The position numbers and the translations under genes are program-made. The notes under the pieces were generated by a model that saw only the letters and a program-made list of their open reading frames with translations, did not search any database and was not told where the DNA came from. A DNA stretch of 64,000 nucleotides, taken from contig OZ021721.1 of the NCBI GenBank assembly GCA_963978545.1, positions 37,497,348-37,561,347 on the forward strand. Direction: 5' to 3'. This stretch comes from Linyphia triangularis (Eukaryota; Arthropoda; Arachnida; Araneae; Linyphiidae). Below are positions 48,333-61,205 of the stretch, piece after piece (position 1 is the stretch's first letter; each line of letters begins with the position of its first letter).

Positions 48333-48525
48333 ATTGAAAACACATGGCGGACTATTAAATGAATTATTGTTCAAAAAGTAAAATTTTCAAAAATTTTTCC
48401 TATTTGTTAATTTGAAGCTTATACATAGGAGAATCTCCGATTTCAATTTTATAACTCTGACTAAATAAGAAGTGGGTCTAAAGTTGGTCCAAAAAGTGCA
48501 ATTTTCTCAAAAATAAAATTCCCCC
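48333..48525 (+). repeat. Short monomer Sc
   Basis: 193 bp, partner of 28985. Confidence 0.95.
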
Positions 48526-49418
48526 ATTGAAAACACATGGCGGACCATTCAATGAATTATTGTTCAAAAAGTAAAATTTTCAAAATTTTTTCCAGTTTGT
48601 GATATTGAATCTTATACATAGAAGAATCTCCGATTCCAAATTTATAACACTGATTAAATAAGAAGTGGGTCTAAAGTTGGTCCCAAAAATTGCACTTTCA
48701 AACATTTTCGTTTTAAATTTTTCCCATGTTAACCGTATTGAAAATTTCACACTTCTAAATTTTCAAACTTTTACAATCTTTTTGGCAGAAAGGGTAACAG
48801 AAATTATCGCCCTAATCGGTTTCCATATTAAAATCGCCATTAAAGTGAAATTTTACTCTTCACAATCCAGTTATTGCACCCAAAAATATCATCCGTTTGA
48901 AAATACATTAAACTTGTAAATCCTTAGGCAATTTTCAAATTCTCAGTCTTTGAAATTTAATCTTAATTTTCTGAATAGGATCAAAAAATTCATTACCAGA
49001 TTTTATTCTTATAATCAATTTGCTTATAAAATGGTATTTTAGCACTGAAAATCGAACTAATGTAAATTTAAAAGACAGCCTGAAAACATTTTATGAGCGC
49101 TTTCGTTTCAAAATTTCTACTTTTCATATAACTATTCAAAACTAGTTTTTTGGAGAAAATTTGGAACTTAGTTTGATTTATAAAGTGTTTTTGATTAAAA
49201 AAACACAATTTGGAACAATTTGTTGGAAATGAAATTTTCCTTTAATCCTCCTTCCACACGAAACTGAAATATTTGACGATTTTCGAAAATATTAATTTTT
49301 GATTTACAGAATACTATTTTTATATAAAATTGGTCCAAGAATGATTATAAAACATATATCCAATTCAAATTCACAATTTGAAAGGATTTGAGTCATTTTC
49401 TCGAAAATACAATTCCCT
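48526..49418 (+). repeat. Long unit L1alpha (893 bp)
   Basis: Partner of 29178 (GGCAGAAAGG). Confidence 0.95.
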
Positions 49419-49803
49419 ATTGAAAATACATGGCGGACTATTCCATGAATTATTGTTCCAAAAGTAAAATTTTCAAAACATTTTCCCGTTTTTTATATTG
49501 AAGCTCATATATAGGAGAATCTCCAATTTGAATTTTATAACACTCATTAATTAAGAAGTGGGTCTAAAGTTGGTCCAAAAAGTGCAATTTTCTCGAAAAT
49601 ACAATTCCCCATTGAAAACACATGGCGGACTATTAAATGAATTATTGTTCAAAAAGTAAAATTTTCAAAAATTTTTCCTATTTGTTAATTTGAATCTTAT
49701 ACATAGGAGAATCTCCGATTTCAATTTTATAACTCTGACTAAATAAGAAGTGGGTCTAAAGTTGGTCCAAAAAGTGCAATTTTCTCAAAAATAAAATTCC
49801 CCC
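49419..49803 (+). repeat. Short monomers Sa (hybrid)-Sc
   Basis: Starts 49419 and 49611. The first joins the Sa of 30071 to the linker of an Sb. Confidence 0.95.
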
Positions 49804-50695
49804 ATTGAAAACACATGGCGGACCATTCAATGAATTATTGTTCGAAAAGTAAAATTTTCAAAATTGTTTCCCTTTTGTGATATTGAATCTTATACATAGG
49901 ATAATCTCCGATTCCAATTTTATAACACTGATTAAATAAGAAGTGGGTCTAAAGTTGTTCCCAAAAATTGCACTTTCAAACATTTTCGTTTTAAATTTTT
50001 CCCATGTTAACCGTATTGAAAATTTCACACTTCTAAATTTTCAAAATTTTAAAATCTTTTTGCAACTACGGTAACAGAAATTATCGCCCGAATCGATTTC
50101 CATATTAAAATCGCCATTAAAGTGAAATTTTACTCTTCACAATCCAGTTATTGCACCCAAAAATATCATCCGTTTGAAAATACATTAAACTTGTAAATCC
50201 TTAGGCAATTTTCAAATTCTCAGTCTTTGAAATTTAATCTTAATTTTCTGAATAGGATCAAAAAATTCATTACCAGATTTTATTCTTATAATCAATTTGC
50301 TTATAAAATGGTATTTTAGCACTGAAAATCGAACTAATGTAAATTTAAAAGACAGCCTGAAAACATTTTATGAGCGCTTTCGTTTCAAAATTTCTACTTT
50401 TCATATAACTATTCAAAACTAGTTTTTTGGAGAAAATTTGGAACTTAGTTTGATTTATAAAGTGTTTTTGATTAAAAAAACACAATTTGGAACAATTTGT
50501 TGGAAATGAAATTTTCCTTTAATCCTCCTTCCACACGAAACTGAAATATTTGACGATTTTCGAAAATATTAATTTTTGATTTACAGAATACTATTTTTAT
50601 ATAAAATTGGTCCAAGAATGATTATAAAACATATATCCAATTCAAATTCACAATTTGAAAGGATTTGAGTCATTTTCTCGAAAATACAATTCCCC
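49804..50695 (+). repeat. Long unit L1beta (892 bp)
   Basis: Duplicate of 47441, 2,363 bp downstream. Confidence 0.95.
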
Positions 50696-50888
50696 ATTGA
50701 AAACACATGGCGGACTATTAAATGAATTATTGTTCAAAAAGTAAAATTTTCAAAAATTTTTCCTATTTGTTAATTTGAAGCTTATACATAGGAGAATCTC
50801 CGATTTCAATTTTATAACTCTGACTAAATAAGAAGTGGGTCTAAAGTTGGTCCAAAAAGTGCAATTTTCTCAAAAATAAAATTCCCCC
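50696..50888 (+). repeat. Short monomer Sc
   Basis: Duplicate of 48333. Confidence 0.95.
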
Positions 50889-51781
50889 ATTGAAAACACA
50901 TGGCGGACCATTCAATGAATTATTGTTCAAAAAGTAAAATTTTCAAAATTTTTTCCAGTTTGTGATATTGAATCTTATACATAGAAGAATCTCCGATTCC
51001 AAATTTATAACACTGATTAAATAAGAAGTGGGTCTAAAGTTGGTCCCAAAAATTGCACTTTCAAACATTTTCGTTTTAAATTTTTCCCATGTTAACCGTA
51101 TTGAAAATTTCACACTTCTAAATTTTCAAACTTTTACAATCTTTTTGGCAGAAAGGGTAACAGAAATTATCGCCCTAATCGGTTTCCATATTAAAATCGC
51201 CATTAAAGTGAAATTTTACTCTTCACAATCCAGTTATTGCACCCAAAAATATCATCCGTTTGAAAATACATTAAACTTGTAAATCCTTAGGCAATTTTCA
51301 AATTCTCAGTCTTTGAAATTTAATCTTAATTTTCTGAATAGGATCAAAAAATTCATTACCAGATTTTATTCTTATAATCAATTTGCTTATAAAATGGTAT
51401 TTTAGCACTGAAAATCGAACTAATGTAAATTTAAAAGACAGCCTGAAAACATTTTATGAGCGCTTTCGTTTCAAAATTTCTACTTTTCATATAACTATTC
51501 AAAACTAGTTTTTTGGAGAAAATTTGGAACTTAGTTTGATTTATAAAGTGTTTTTGATTAAAAAAACACAATTTGGAACAATTTGTTGGAAATGAAATTT
51601 TCCTTTAATCCTCCTTCCACACGAAACTGAAATATTTGACGATTTTCGAAAATATTAATTTTTGATTTACAGAATACTATTTTTATATAAAATTGGTCCA
51701 AGAATGATTATAAAACATATATCCAATTCAAATTCACAATTTGAAAGGATTTGAGTCATTTTCTCGAAAATACAATTCCCT
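50889..51781 (+). repeat. Long unit L1alpha (893 bp)
   Basis: Duplicate of 48526 (GGCAGAAAGG). Confidence 0.95.
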
Positions 51782-52359
51782 ATTGAAAATACATGGCGGA
51801 CTATTCCATGAATTATTGTTCCAAAAGTAAAATTTTCAAAACATTTTCCCGTTTTTTATATTGAAGCTCATATATAGGAGAATCTCCAATTTGAATTTTA
51901 TAACACTCATTAATTAAGAAGTGGGTCTAAAGTTGGTCCAAAAAGTGCAATTTTCTCCAAAAAAAAATTCCCCCATTGAAAACACATGGCGGACTATTCA
52001 ATGAATTATTGTTCAAAAAGTAAAATTTTCAAAACATTTTCCCGTTTTTTATATTGAAGCTCATATATAGGAGAATCTCCAATTTGAATTTTATAACACT
52101 CATTAAATAAGAAGTGGGTCTAAAGTTGGTCCAAAAAGTGCAATTTTCTCGAAAATACAATTCCCCATTGAAAACACATGGCGGACTATTAAATGAATTA
52201 TTGTTCAAAAAGTAAAATTTTCAAAAATTTTTCCTATTTGTTAATTTGAAGCTTATACATAGGAGAATCTCCGATTTCAATTTTATAACTCTGACTAAAT
52301 AAGAAGTGGGTCTAAAGTTGGTCCAAAAAGTGCAATTTTCTCAAAAATTAAAGTCCCCC
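51782..52359 (+). repeat. Short monomers Sa-Sb-Sc
   Basis: Starts 51782, 51975, 52167; partners of 30071-30648. Confidence 0.95.
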
Positions 52360-53119
52360 ATTGAAAACACATGGCGGACTATTCAATGAATTATTGTTCA
52401 AAAAGTAATATTTTCAAAAATTTTTCCTCTTTGTTAATTTGAAGCTTATACATAGAAGAATCTCCGATTCCAATTTTATAACACTGACTAAATAAGAAGT
52501 GGGTCTAAAACTGGTCCAAAAAGTGAACTTTCAAAGTGTTTCGTTTTAAATTTTAATCATGTTAATCGTATGAAAAATTTCACACTTCTAAATTTTCAAA
52601 CTTTTACAATCTTTTTGAAACTATGGTAACAGAAATCATCACCAGAATTGATTTCCACAATCAAATGATCATTAAAATGAAATTTTACTACTCAAAATTC
52701 AGTTATTGCCAAAAAAATATTTATATCCCTTTGAATATATATTAAATTTGCCAATCCTTAGGCAATTTTCAAATTTTAACCTTTCTCAATTTTCGAATTT
52801 TAACCTTAATTTGTAGCTTTGGATAATAAAGTCAAGTTTCAAAATAGTTTTTTTGGCCAAAATTTGGAAATTTGTTTGATTTTTAAAGTGTTTTTGGATA
52901 AAAAAACACAATTTGAAAACTTTTGATAGAAATGAAATTGTCCATTCAAATACACTCGAACCTAAAATATTTCAAGATTTTCGAAAAAATAAATTTTTGT
53001 TTTTTAGAATACTTTTTTTTAATTAATATTTGCCACAAGAATGAATATAAAACATATATCCAACTCCAATTAGCAATTTGAAAGCATTTGAGCAATTTTC
53101 TCAAAAATACAATTCAACT
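52360..53119 (+). repeat. Long unit L2 (760 bp)
   Basis: Partner of 30649 (GAACCTAAAATATT). Confidence 0.95.
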
Positions 53120-53312
53120 ATTGAAAACACATGGCGGACTTTTCAAAGAATTATTGTTCAAAAAGTAAAATTTTCAAAACATTTTCCCGTTTTTTATATT
53201 GAAGCTCATATATAAGAGAATCTCCAATTTAAATTTTATAACACTCATTAAATAAGAAGTGGGTCTAAAACTGGTCCAAAAAGTGCAATTTTCTCAAAAA
53301 TAAAATTCCCCC
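53120..53312 (+). repeat. Short monomer Se
   Basis: Keeps TCTAAAACTGGTCC of 31409 and adds CCAATTTAAATTTT. Confidence 0.95.
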
Positions 53313-54205
53313 ATTGAAAACACATGGTGGACTATTCAATGAATTATTGTTCAAAAAGTAAAATTTTCAAAACATTTTCCCGTTTGCGATATTGAATCTT
53401 ATACATAGGAGAATCTCCGATTCCAATTTTATAACACTGATTAAATAAGAAGTGGGTCTAAAGTTGGTCCCAAAAATTGCACTTTCAAACATTTTTCGTT
53501 TTAAATTTTTCCCATGTTAACCGTATGGAAAATTTCACACTTCTAAACTTTCAAAATTTTAAAATCTTTTTGCAACTACGGTAACAGAAATTATCGCCCG
53601 AATCGATTTCCATATTAAAATCGCCATTAAAGTGAAATTTTACTCTTCACAATCCAGTTATTGCACCCAAAAATGTCATCCGTTTGAAAATACATTAAAC
53701 TTGTAAATCCTTAGGCAATTTTCAAATACTCAGTCTTTGAAATTTAACCTTAATTTTCTGCCTAGGATCAAAAAATTCATTACCAGATTTTATTCTTATA
53801 ATCAATTTGCTTATAAAATGGTATTTTAGCACTGAAAATCGAACTAATGTAAACTTAAAAGACAGCCTGAAAACATTTTATGAGCGCTTTCGTTTCAAAA
53901 TTTCTACTTTTCATATAACTATTCAAAACTAGTTTTTTGGAGAAAATTTGGAACTTAGTTTGATTTATAAAGTGTTTTTGATTAAAAAAACACAATTTGG
54001 AACAATTTGTTGGAAATGAAATTTTCTTTTAATCCTCCTTCCACACGAAACTGAAATATTTGACGATTTTCGAAAATATTAATTTTTGATTTACAGAATA
54101 CTATTTTTATATAAAATTGGTCCAAGAATGATTATAAAACATATATCCAATTCAAATTAACAATTTGAAAGCATTTGAGTCATTTTCTCGAAAATACAAT
54201 TCCCC
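53313..54205 (+). repeat. Long unit L1beta (893 bp), TGGTGG leader
   Basis: Partner of 31602 (ACATTTTTCG, AAACTTAAAAG). Confidence 0.95.
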
Positions 54206-55168
54206 ATTGAAAATACATGGCGGACTATTCCATGAATTATTGTTCAAAAAGTAAAATTTTCAAAACATTTTCCCTTTTTTTATATTGAAGCTCATATATA
54301 GGAGAATCTCCAATTTGAATTTTATAACACTCATTAAATAAGAAGTGGGTCTAAAGTTGGTCCAAAAAGTGCAATTTTCTCGAAAATACAATTCCCCATT
54401 GAAAACACATGGCGGACTATTAAATGAATTATTGTTCAAAAAGTAAAATTTTCAAAAAAATTTCCTATTTGTTAATTTGAAGCTTATACATAGGAGAATC
54501 TCCGATTTCAATTTTATAACTCTGAATAAATAAGAAGTGGGTCTAAAGTTGGTCCAAAAAGTGCTATTTTCTCAAAAATAAAATTCCCCCATTGAAAATA
54601 CATGGCGGACTATTCCATGAATTATTGTTCAAAAAGTAAAATTTTCAAAACATTTTCCCGTTTTTTATATTGAAGCTCATATATAGGAGAATCTCCAATT
54701 TGAATTTTATAACACTCATTAATTAAGAAGTGGGTCTAAAGTTGGTCCAAAAAGTGCAATTTTCTCAAAAAAAAAAATCCCCCATTGAAAACACATGGCG
54801 GACTATTCAATGAATTATTGTTCAAAAAGTAAAATTTTCAAAACATTTTCCCGTTTTTTATATTGAAGCTCCTATATAGGAGAATCTCCAATTTGAATTT
54901 TATAACACTCATTAAATAAGAAGTGGGTCTAAAGTTGGTCCAAAAAGTGCAATTTTCTCGAAAATACAATTCCCCATTGAAAACACATGGCGGACTATTA
55001 AATGAATTATTGTTCAAAAAGTAAAATTTTCAAAAAATTTTCCTATTTGTTAATTTGAAGCTTATACATAGGAGAATCTCCGATTTCAATTTTATAACTC
55101 TGACTAATTAAGAAGTGGGTCTAAAGTTGGTCCAAAAAGTGCAATTTTCTCAAAAATAAAATTCCCCC
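54206..55168 (+). repeat. Short monomers Sa-Sc-Sa-Sb-Sc
   Basis: Starts 54206, 54398, 54591, 54784, 54976. The third gains one A against 32880. Confidence 0.95.
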
Positions 55169-56047
55169 ATTGAAAACACATGGCGGACCATTCAATGAAT
55201 TATTGTTCGAAAAGTAAAATTTTCAAAATTTTTTCCCGTTTGTGATATTGAATCTTATACATAGGATAATCTCCGATTCCAATTTTATAACACTGATTAA
55301 ATAAGAAGTGGGTCTAAAGTTGTTCCCAAAAATTGCACTTTCAAACATTTTCGTTTTAAATTTTTCCCATGTTAACCGTATTGAAAATTTCACACTTCTA
55401 AATTTTCAAAATTTTAAAATCTTTTTGCAACTACGGTAACAGAAATTATCGCCCGAATCGATTTCCATATTAAAATCGCCATTAAAGTGAAATTTTACTC
55501 TTCACAATCCAGTTATTGCACCCAAAAATGTCATCCGTTTGAAAATACATAAAACTTGTAAATCCTTATTCAATTTTCAAATTCTCAGTCTTTGAAATTT
55601 AATCTTAATTTTCTGAATAGGATCAAAAAATTCATTACCAGATTTTATTCTTATAATCAATTTGCTTATAAAATGGTATTTTACCACTGAAAATCGAACT
55701 AATGTAAATTTAAAAGACAGCCTGAAAACATTTTATGAGCACTTTCGTTTCAAAATTTCTACTTTTCATATAACTATTCAAAACTAGTTTTTTGGAGAAA
55801 ATTTGGAACTTAGTTTGATTTATAAAGTGTTTTTGATTAAAAAAACACAATTTGGAACAATTTGTTGGAAATGAAATTTTCCTTTAATCCTCCTTATACA
55901 CGAAACTGAAATATTTGACGATTTTCGAAAATATTAATTTTTGATTTACAGAATACTATTTTTATATAAAATTGGTCCAAGAATGATTATAAAACATATA
56001 TCCAATTCAAATTCACAATTTGAAAGCATTTGAAAATACTATTCCCC
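55169..56047 (+). repeat. Long unit L1beta (879 bp), 13-bp 3' deletion
   Basis: Partner of 33457, with CTCCTTATACACG instead of CTCCTTCCACACG. Confidence 0.95.
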
Positions 56048-56238
56048 ATTGAAAATAAATAGCGGACTATTCCATGAATTATTGTTCAAAAAGTAAAATT
56101 TTCAAAACATTTTCCCGTTTTTTATATTGAAGCTCATATATAGGAGAATCTCCAATTTGAATTTTATAACACTGACTAAATAAGAAGTGGGTCTAAGTTG
56201 CTCCAAAAATGTCAATTTTCTCAAAAATTAAGTCCCCC
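56048..56238 (+). repeat. Short monomer Sf (191 bp)
   Basis: Partner of 34336. Confidence 0.95.
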
Positions 56239-57132
56239 ATTGAAAACACATGGCGGACTATTCAATGAATTATTGTTCAAAAAGTAAAATTTTCAAAATT
56301 TTTTCCCGTTTGTGATATTGAATCTTATACATAGGAGAATCTCCGATTCCAATTTTATAACACTGATTAAATAAGAAGTGGGTCTAAAGTTGGTCCCAAA
56401 AATTGCACTTTCAAACATTTTCGTTTTAAATTTTTCCCATGTTAACCGTATTGAAAATTTCACACTTCTAAATTTTCAAACTTTTACAATCTTTTTGGCA
56501 GCAAGGGTAACAGAAATTATCGCCCTAATCGGTTTCCATATTAAAATCGCCATTAAAGTGAAATTTTACTCTTCACAATCCAGTTATTGCACCCAAAAAT
56601 ATCATCCGTTTGAAAATACATTAAACTTGTAAATCCTTAGGCAATTTTCAAATTCTCAGTCTTTGAAATTTAATCTTAATTTTCTGAATAGGATCAAAAA
56701 ATTCATTACCAGATTTTATTCTTATAATCAATTTGCTTCTAAAATGGTATTTTAGCACTGAAAATCGAACTAATGTAAATTTAAAAGACAGCCTGAAAAC
56801 ATTTTATGAGCGCTTTCGTTTCAAAATTTCTACTTTTCATATAACTATTCAAAACTAGTTTTTTCCAGAAAATTTGGAACTTTGTTTGATTTATAAAGTG
56901 TTTTTGATTAAAAAAAACACAATTTGGAACAATTTGTTGGAAATGAAATTTTCCTTTAATCCTTCTTCCACACGAAACTGAAATATTTGACGATTTTCGA
57001 AAATATTAATTTTTGATTTACAGAATACTATTTTTATATAAAATTGGTCCAAGAATGATTATAAAACATATATCCAATTCAAATTCACAATTTGAAAGGA
57101 TTTGAGTCATTTTGTCGAAAATACAATTCCCC
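56239..57132 (+). repeat. Long unit L1alpha (894 bp)
   Basis: Partner of 34527. Confidence 0.95.
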
Positions 57133-57710
57133 ATTGAAAATACATGGCGGACTATTCCATGAATTATTGTTCAAAAAGTAGAATTTTCAAAACATTTTCC
57201 CGTTTTTTATATTGAAGCTCATATATAGGAGAATCTCCAATTTGAATTTTATAACACTCATTAATTAAGAAGTGGGTCTAAAGTTGGTCCAAAAAGTGCA
57301 ATTTTCTCAAAAAAAAAATTCCCCCATTGAAAACACATGGCGGACTATTCAATGAATTATTGTTCAAAAAGTAAAATTTTCAAAACATTTTCCCGTTTTT
57401 TATATTGAAGCTCATATATAGGAGAATCTCCAATTTGAATTTTATAACACTCATTAAATAAGAAGTGGGTCTAAAGTTGGTCCAAAAAGTGCAATTTTCT
57501 CGAAAATACAATTCCCCATTGAAAACACATGGCGGACTATTAAATGAATTATTGTTCAAAAAGTAAAATTTTCAAAAATTTTTCCTATTTGTTAATTTGA
57601 AGCTTATACATAGGAGAATCTCCGATTTCAATTTTATAACTCTGACTAAATAAGAAGTGGGTCTAAAGTTGGTCCAAAAAGTGCAATTTTCTCAAAAATA
57701 AAATTCCCCC
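57133..57710 (+). repeat. Short monomers Sa-Sb-Sc
   Basis: Starts 57133, 57326, 57518. Confidence 0.95.
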
Positions 57711-58603
57711 ATTGAAAACACATGGCGGACCATTCAATGAATTATTGTTCGAAAAGTAAAATTTTCAAAATTTTTTCCCGTTTGTGATATTGAATCTTAT
57801 ACATAGGATAATCTCCGATTCCAATTTTATAACACTGATTAAATAAGAAGTGGGTCTAAAGTTGGTCCCAAAAATTGCACTTTCAAACATTTTCGTTTTA
57901 AATTTTTCCCATGTTAACCGTATTGAAAATTTCACACTTCTAAATTTTCAAAATTTTAAAATCTTTTTGCAACTACGGTAACAGAAATTATCGCCCGAAT
58001 CGATTTCCATATTAAAATCGGCATTAAAGTGAAATTTTACTCTTCACAATCCAGTTATTGCACCCAAAAATATCATCCGTTTGAAAATACATTAAACTTG
58101 TAAATCCTTAGGCAATTTTCAAATTCTCAGTCTTTGAAATTTAATCTTAATTTTCTGAATAGGATCAAAAAATTCATTACCAGATTTTATTCTTATAATC
58201 AATTTGCTTCTAAAATGGTATTTTAGCACTGAAAATCGAACTAATGTAAATTTAAAAGACAGCCTGAAAACATTTTATGAGCGCTTTCGTTTCAAAATTT
58301 CTACTTTTCATATAACTATTCAAAACTAGTTTTTTCCAGAAAATTTGGAACTTTGTTTGATTTATAAAGTGTTTTTGATTAAAAAAAACACAATTTGGAA
58401 CAATTTGTTGGAAATGAAATTTTCCTTTAATCCTTCTTCCACACGAAACTGAAATATTTGACGATTTTCGAAAATATTAATTTTTGATTTACAGAATACT
58501 ATTTTTATATAAAATTGGTCCAAGAATGATTATAAAACATATATCCAATTCAAATTCACAATTTGAAAGGATTTGAGTCATTTTGTCGAAAATACAATTC
58601 CCC
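57711..58603 (+). repeat. Long unit L1, beta-to-alpha-group hybrid (893 bp)
   Basis: AATCGGCATT (type 35999) lies upstream, and AAAAATATCATCC, GCTTCTAAAATGG and TTTCCAG (type 56239) lie downstream. Confidence 0.95.
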
Positions 58604-59181
58604 ATTGAAAATACATGGCGGACTATTCCATGAATTATTGTTCAAAAAGTAGAATTTTCAAAACATTTTCCCGTTTTTTATATTGAAGCTCATATATAGG
58701 AGAATCTCCAATTTGAATTTTATAACACTCATTAATTAAGAAGTGGGTCTAAAGTTGGTCCAAAAAGTGCAATTTTCTCAAAAAAAAAATTCCCCCATTG
58801 AAAACACATGGCGGACTATTCAATGAATTATTGTTCAAAAAGTAAAATTTTCAAAACATTTTCCCGTTTTTTATATTGAAGCTCATATATAGGAGAATCT
58901 CCAATTTGAATTTTATAACACTCATTAAATAAGAAGTGGGTCTAAAGTTGGTCCAAAAAGTGCAATTTTCTCGAAAATACAATTCCCCATTGAAAACACA
59001 TGGCGGACTATTAAATGAATTATTGTTCAAAAAGTAAAATTTTCAAAAATTTTTCCTATTTGTTAATTTGAAGCTTATACATAGGAGAATCTCCGATTTC
59101 AATTTTATAACTCTGACTAAATAAGAAGTGGGTCTAAAGTTGGTCCAAAAAGTGCAATTTTCTCAAAAATAAAATTCCCCC
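58604..59181 (+). repeat. Short monomers Sa-Sb-Sc
   Basis: Starts 58604, 58797, 58989; duplicate of 57133-57710. Confidence 0.95.
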
Positions 59182-60060
59182 ATTGAAAACACATGGCGGA
59201 CCATTCAATGAATTATTGTTCGAAAAGTAAAATTTTCAAAATTTTTTCCCGTTTGTGATATTGAATCTTATACATAGGATAATCTCCGATTCCAATTTTA
59301 TAACACTGATTAAATAAGAAGTGGGTCTAAAGTTGGTCCCAAAAATTGCACTTTCAAACATTTTCGTTTTAAATTTTTCCCATGTTAACCGTATTGAAAA
59401 TTTCACACTTCTAAATTTTCAAAATTTTAAAATCTTTTTGCAACTACGGTAACAGAAATTATCGCCCGAATCGATTTCCATATTAAAATCGGCATTAAAG
59501 TGAAATTTTACTCTTCACAATCCAGTTATTGCACCCAAAAATGTCATCCGTTTGAAAATACATTAAACTTGTAAATCCTTAGGCAATTTTCAAATTCTCA
59601 GTCTTTGAAATTTAACCTTAATTTTCTGCCTAGGATCAAAAAATTCATTACCAGATTTTATTCTGATAATCAATTTGCTTATAAAATGGTATTTTACCAC
59701 TGAAAATCGAACTAATGTAAATTTAAAAGACAGCCTGAAAACATTTTATGAGCACTTTCGTTTCAAAATTTCTACTTTTCATATAACTATTCAAAACTAG
59801 TTTTTTGGAGAAAATTTGGAACTTAGTTTGATTTATAAAGTGTTTTTGATTAAAAAAACACAATTTGGAACAATTTGTTGGAAATGAAATTTTCCTTTAA
59901 TCCTCCTTCCACACGAAACTGAAATATTTGACGATTTTCGAAAACATTAATTTTTGATTTACAGAATACTATTTTTATATAAAATTGGTCCAAGAATGAT
60001 TATAAAACATATATCCAATTCAAATTCACAATTTGAAAGCATTTGAAAATACAATTCCCC
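59182..60060 (+). repeat. Long unit L1beta (879 bp), 13-bp 3' deletion
   Basis: Partner of 35999. Confidence 0.95.
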
Positions 60061-60252
60061 ATTGAAAATAAATAGCGGACTATTCCATGAATTATTGTTC
60101 AAAAAGTAAAATTTTCAAAACATTTTCCCGTTTTTTATATTGAAGCTCATATATAGGAGAATCTCCAATTTGAATTTTATAACACTGACTAAATAAGAAG
60201 TGGGTCTAAGTTGCTCCAAAAAGTGCAATTTTCTCAAAAATTAAAGTCCCCC
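60061..60252 (+). repeat. Short monomer Sf
   Basis: Partner of 36878. Confidence 0.95.
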
Positions 60253-61012
60253 ATTGAAAACACATGGCGGACTATTCAATGAATTATTGTTCAAAAAGTA
60301 ATATTTTCAAAAATTTTTCCTCTTTGTTAATTTGAAGCTTATACATAGAAGAAACTCCGATTCCAATTTTATAACACTGACTAAATAAGAAGTGGGTCTA
60401 AAACTGGTCCAAAAAGTGAACTTTCAAAGTGTTTCGTTTTAAATTTTAATCATGTTAATCGTATGAAAAATTTCACACTTCTAAATTTTCAAACTTTTAC
60501 AATCTTTTTGAAACTAGGGTAACAGAAATCATCACCAGAATTGATTTCCACAATCAAATGATCATTAAAATGAAATTTTACTACTCAAAATTCAGTTATT
60601 GCCAAAAAAATCTTTATATCCCTTTGAATATATATTAAATTTGCCAATCCTTAGGCAATTTTCAAATTTTAACCTTTCTCAATTTTCGAATTTTAACCTT
60701 AATTTGTAGCTTTGGATAATAAAGTCAAGTTTCAAAATAGTTTTTTTGGCCAAAATTTGGAAATTTGTTTGATTTTTAAAGTGTTTTTGGATAAAAAAAC
60801 ACAATTTGAAAACTTTTGATAGAAATGAAATTGTCCATTCAAATACACTCGAACCTGAAATATTTCAAGATTTTCGAAAAAATAAATTTTTGTTTTTTAG
60901 AATACTTTTTTTTAATTAATATTTGCCACAAGAATGAATATAAAACATATATCCAACTCCAATTAGCAATTTGAAAGCATTTGAGCAATTTTCTCGAAAA
61001 TACAATTCAACC
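60253..61012 (+). repeat. Long unit L2 (760 bp)
   Basis: Partner of 37070 (AAGAAACTCCG). Confidence 0.95.
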
Positions 61013-61205
61013 ATTGAAAACACATGGCGGACTTTTCAAAGAATTATTGTTCAAAAAGTAAAATTTTCAAAACATTTTCCCGTTTTTTATATTGAAGCTC
61101 ATATATAAGAGAATCTCCAATTTGAATTTTATAACACTCATTAAATAAGAAGTGGGTCTAAAGTTGGTCCAAAAAGTGCAATTTTCTCAAAAATAAAATT
61201 CCCCC
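61013..61205 (+). repeat. Short monomer Se
   Basis: Partner of 37830. Confidence 0.95.

Larger units (their letters stand above)
47248..49610 (+). repeat. 2,363-bp tandem duplication, first copy
   Basis: Units Sc-L1beta-Sc-L1alpha-Sa (47248, 47441, 48333, 48526, 49419). The last Sa is a hybrid whose linker is of the CTCGAAAATACAATTCCCC type, marking the exchange. Confidence 0.9.
49611..51974 (+). repeat. 2,363-bp tandem duplication, second copy
   Basis: Repeats the units at 49611, 49804, 50696, 50889 and 51782. Its final Sa has the CTCCAAAAAAAAATTCCCC linker found at 30246 in copy A. Only one copy of this block exists in segment A (27900-30263). Confidence 0.9.
50889..55168 (+). repeat. 4,280-bp 12-unit higher-order repeat, copy 4
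   Basis: It carries the private variants of copy 3 (GGCAGAAAGG, CCCTATTG, AAACTTAAAAG, CTCCTATATAGG), with one extra A in an A-run near 54775. It is therefore the segmental-duplication partner of 29178-33456 rather than an independent copy of the 18-27 kb pair. Confidence 0.9.
56239..57710 (+). repeat. 1,472-bp tandem duplication, first copy
   Basis: Units L1alpha-Sa-Sb-Sc (56239, 57133, 57326, 57518), equivalent to 34527-35998. The insert carries GCTTCTAAAATGG, TTTCCAGAAAATTTGG and TTTTGTCGAAAAT. Confidence 0.9.
57711..59181 (+). repeat. 1,471-bp tandem duplication, second copy
   Basis: Units L1beta/alpha hybrid-Sa-Sb-Sc (57711, 58604, 58797, 58989). The first part of the long unit copies the type at 35999 and the rest copies the type at 56239. 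Confidence 0.9.
59182..61205 (+). repeat. 2,024-bp higher-order repeat in the duplicated segment, copy 1
   Basis: Units at 59182, 60061, 60253 and 61013. It partners 35999-38022 at offset 23,183 and shares AATCGGCATT and AAGAAACTCCG. Confidence 0.9.
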
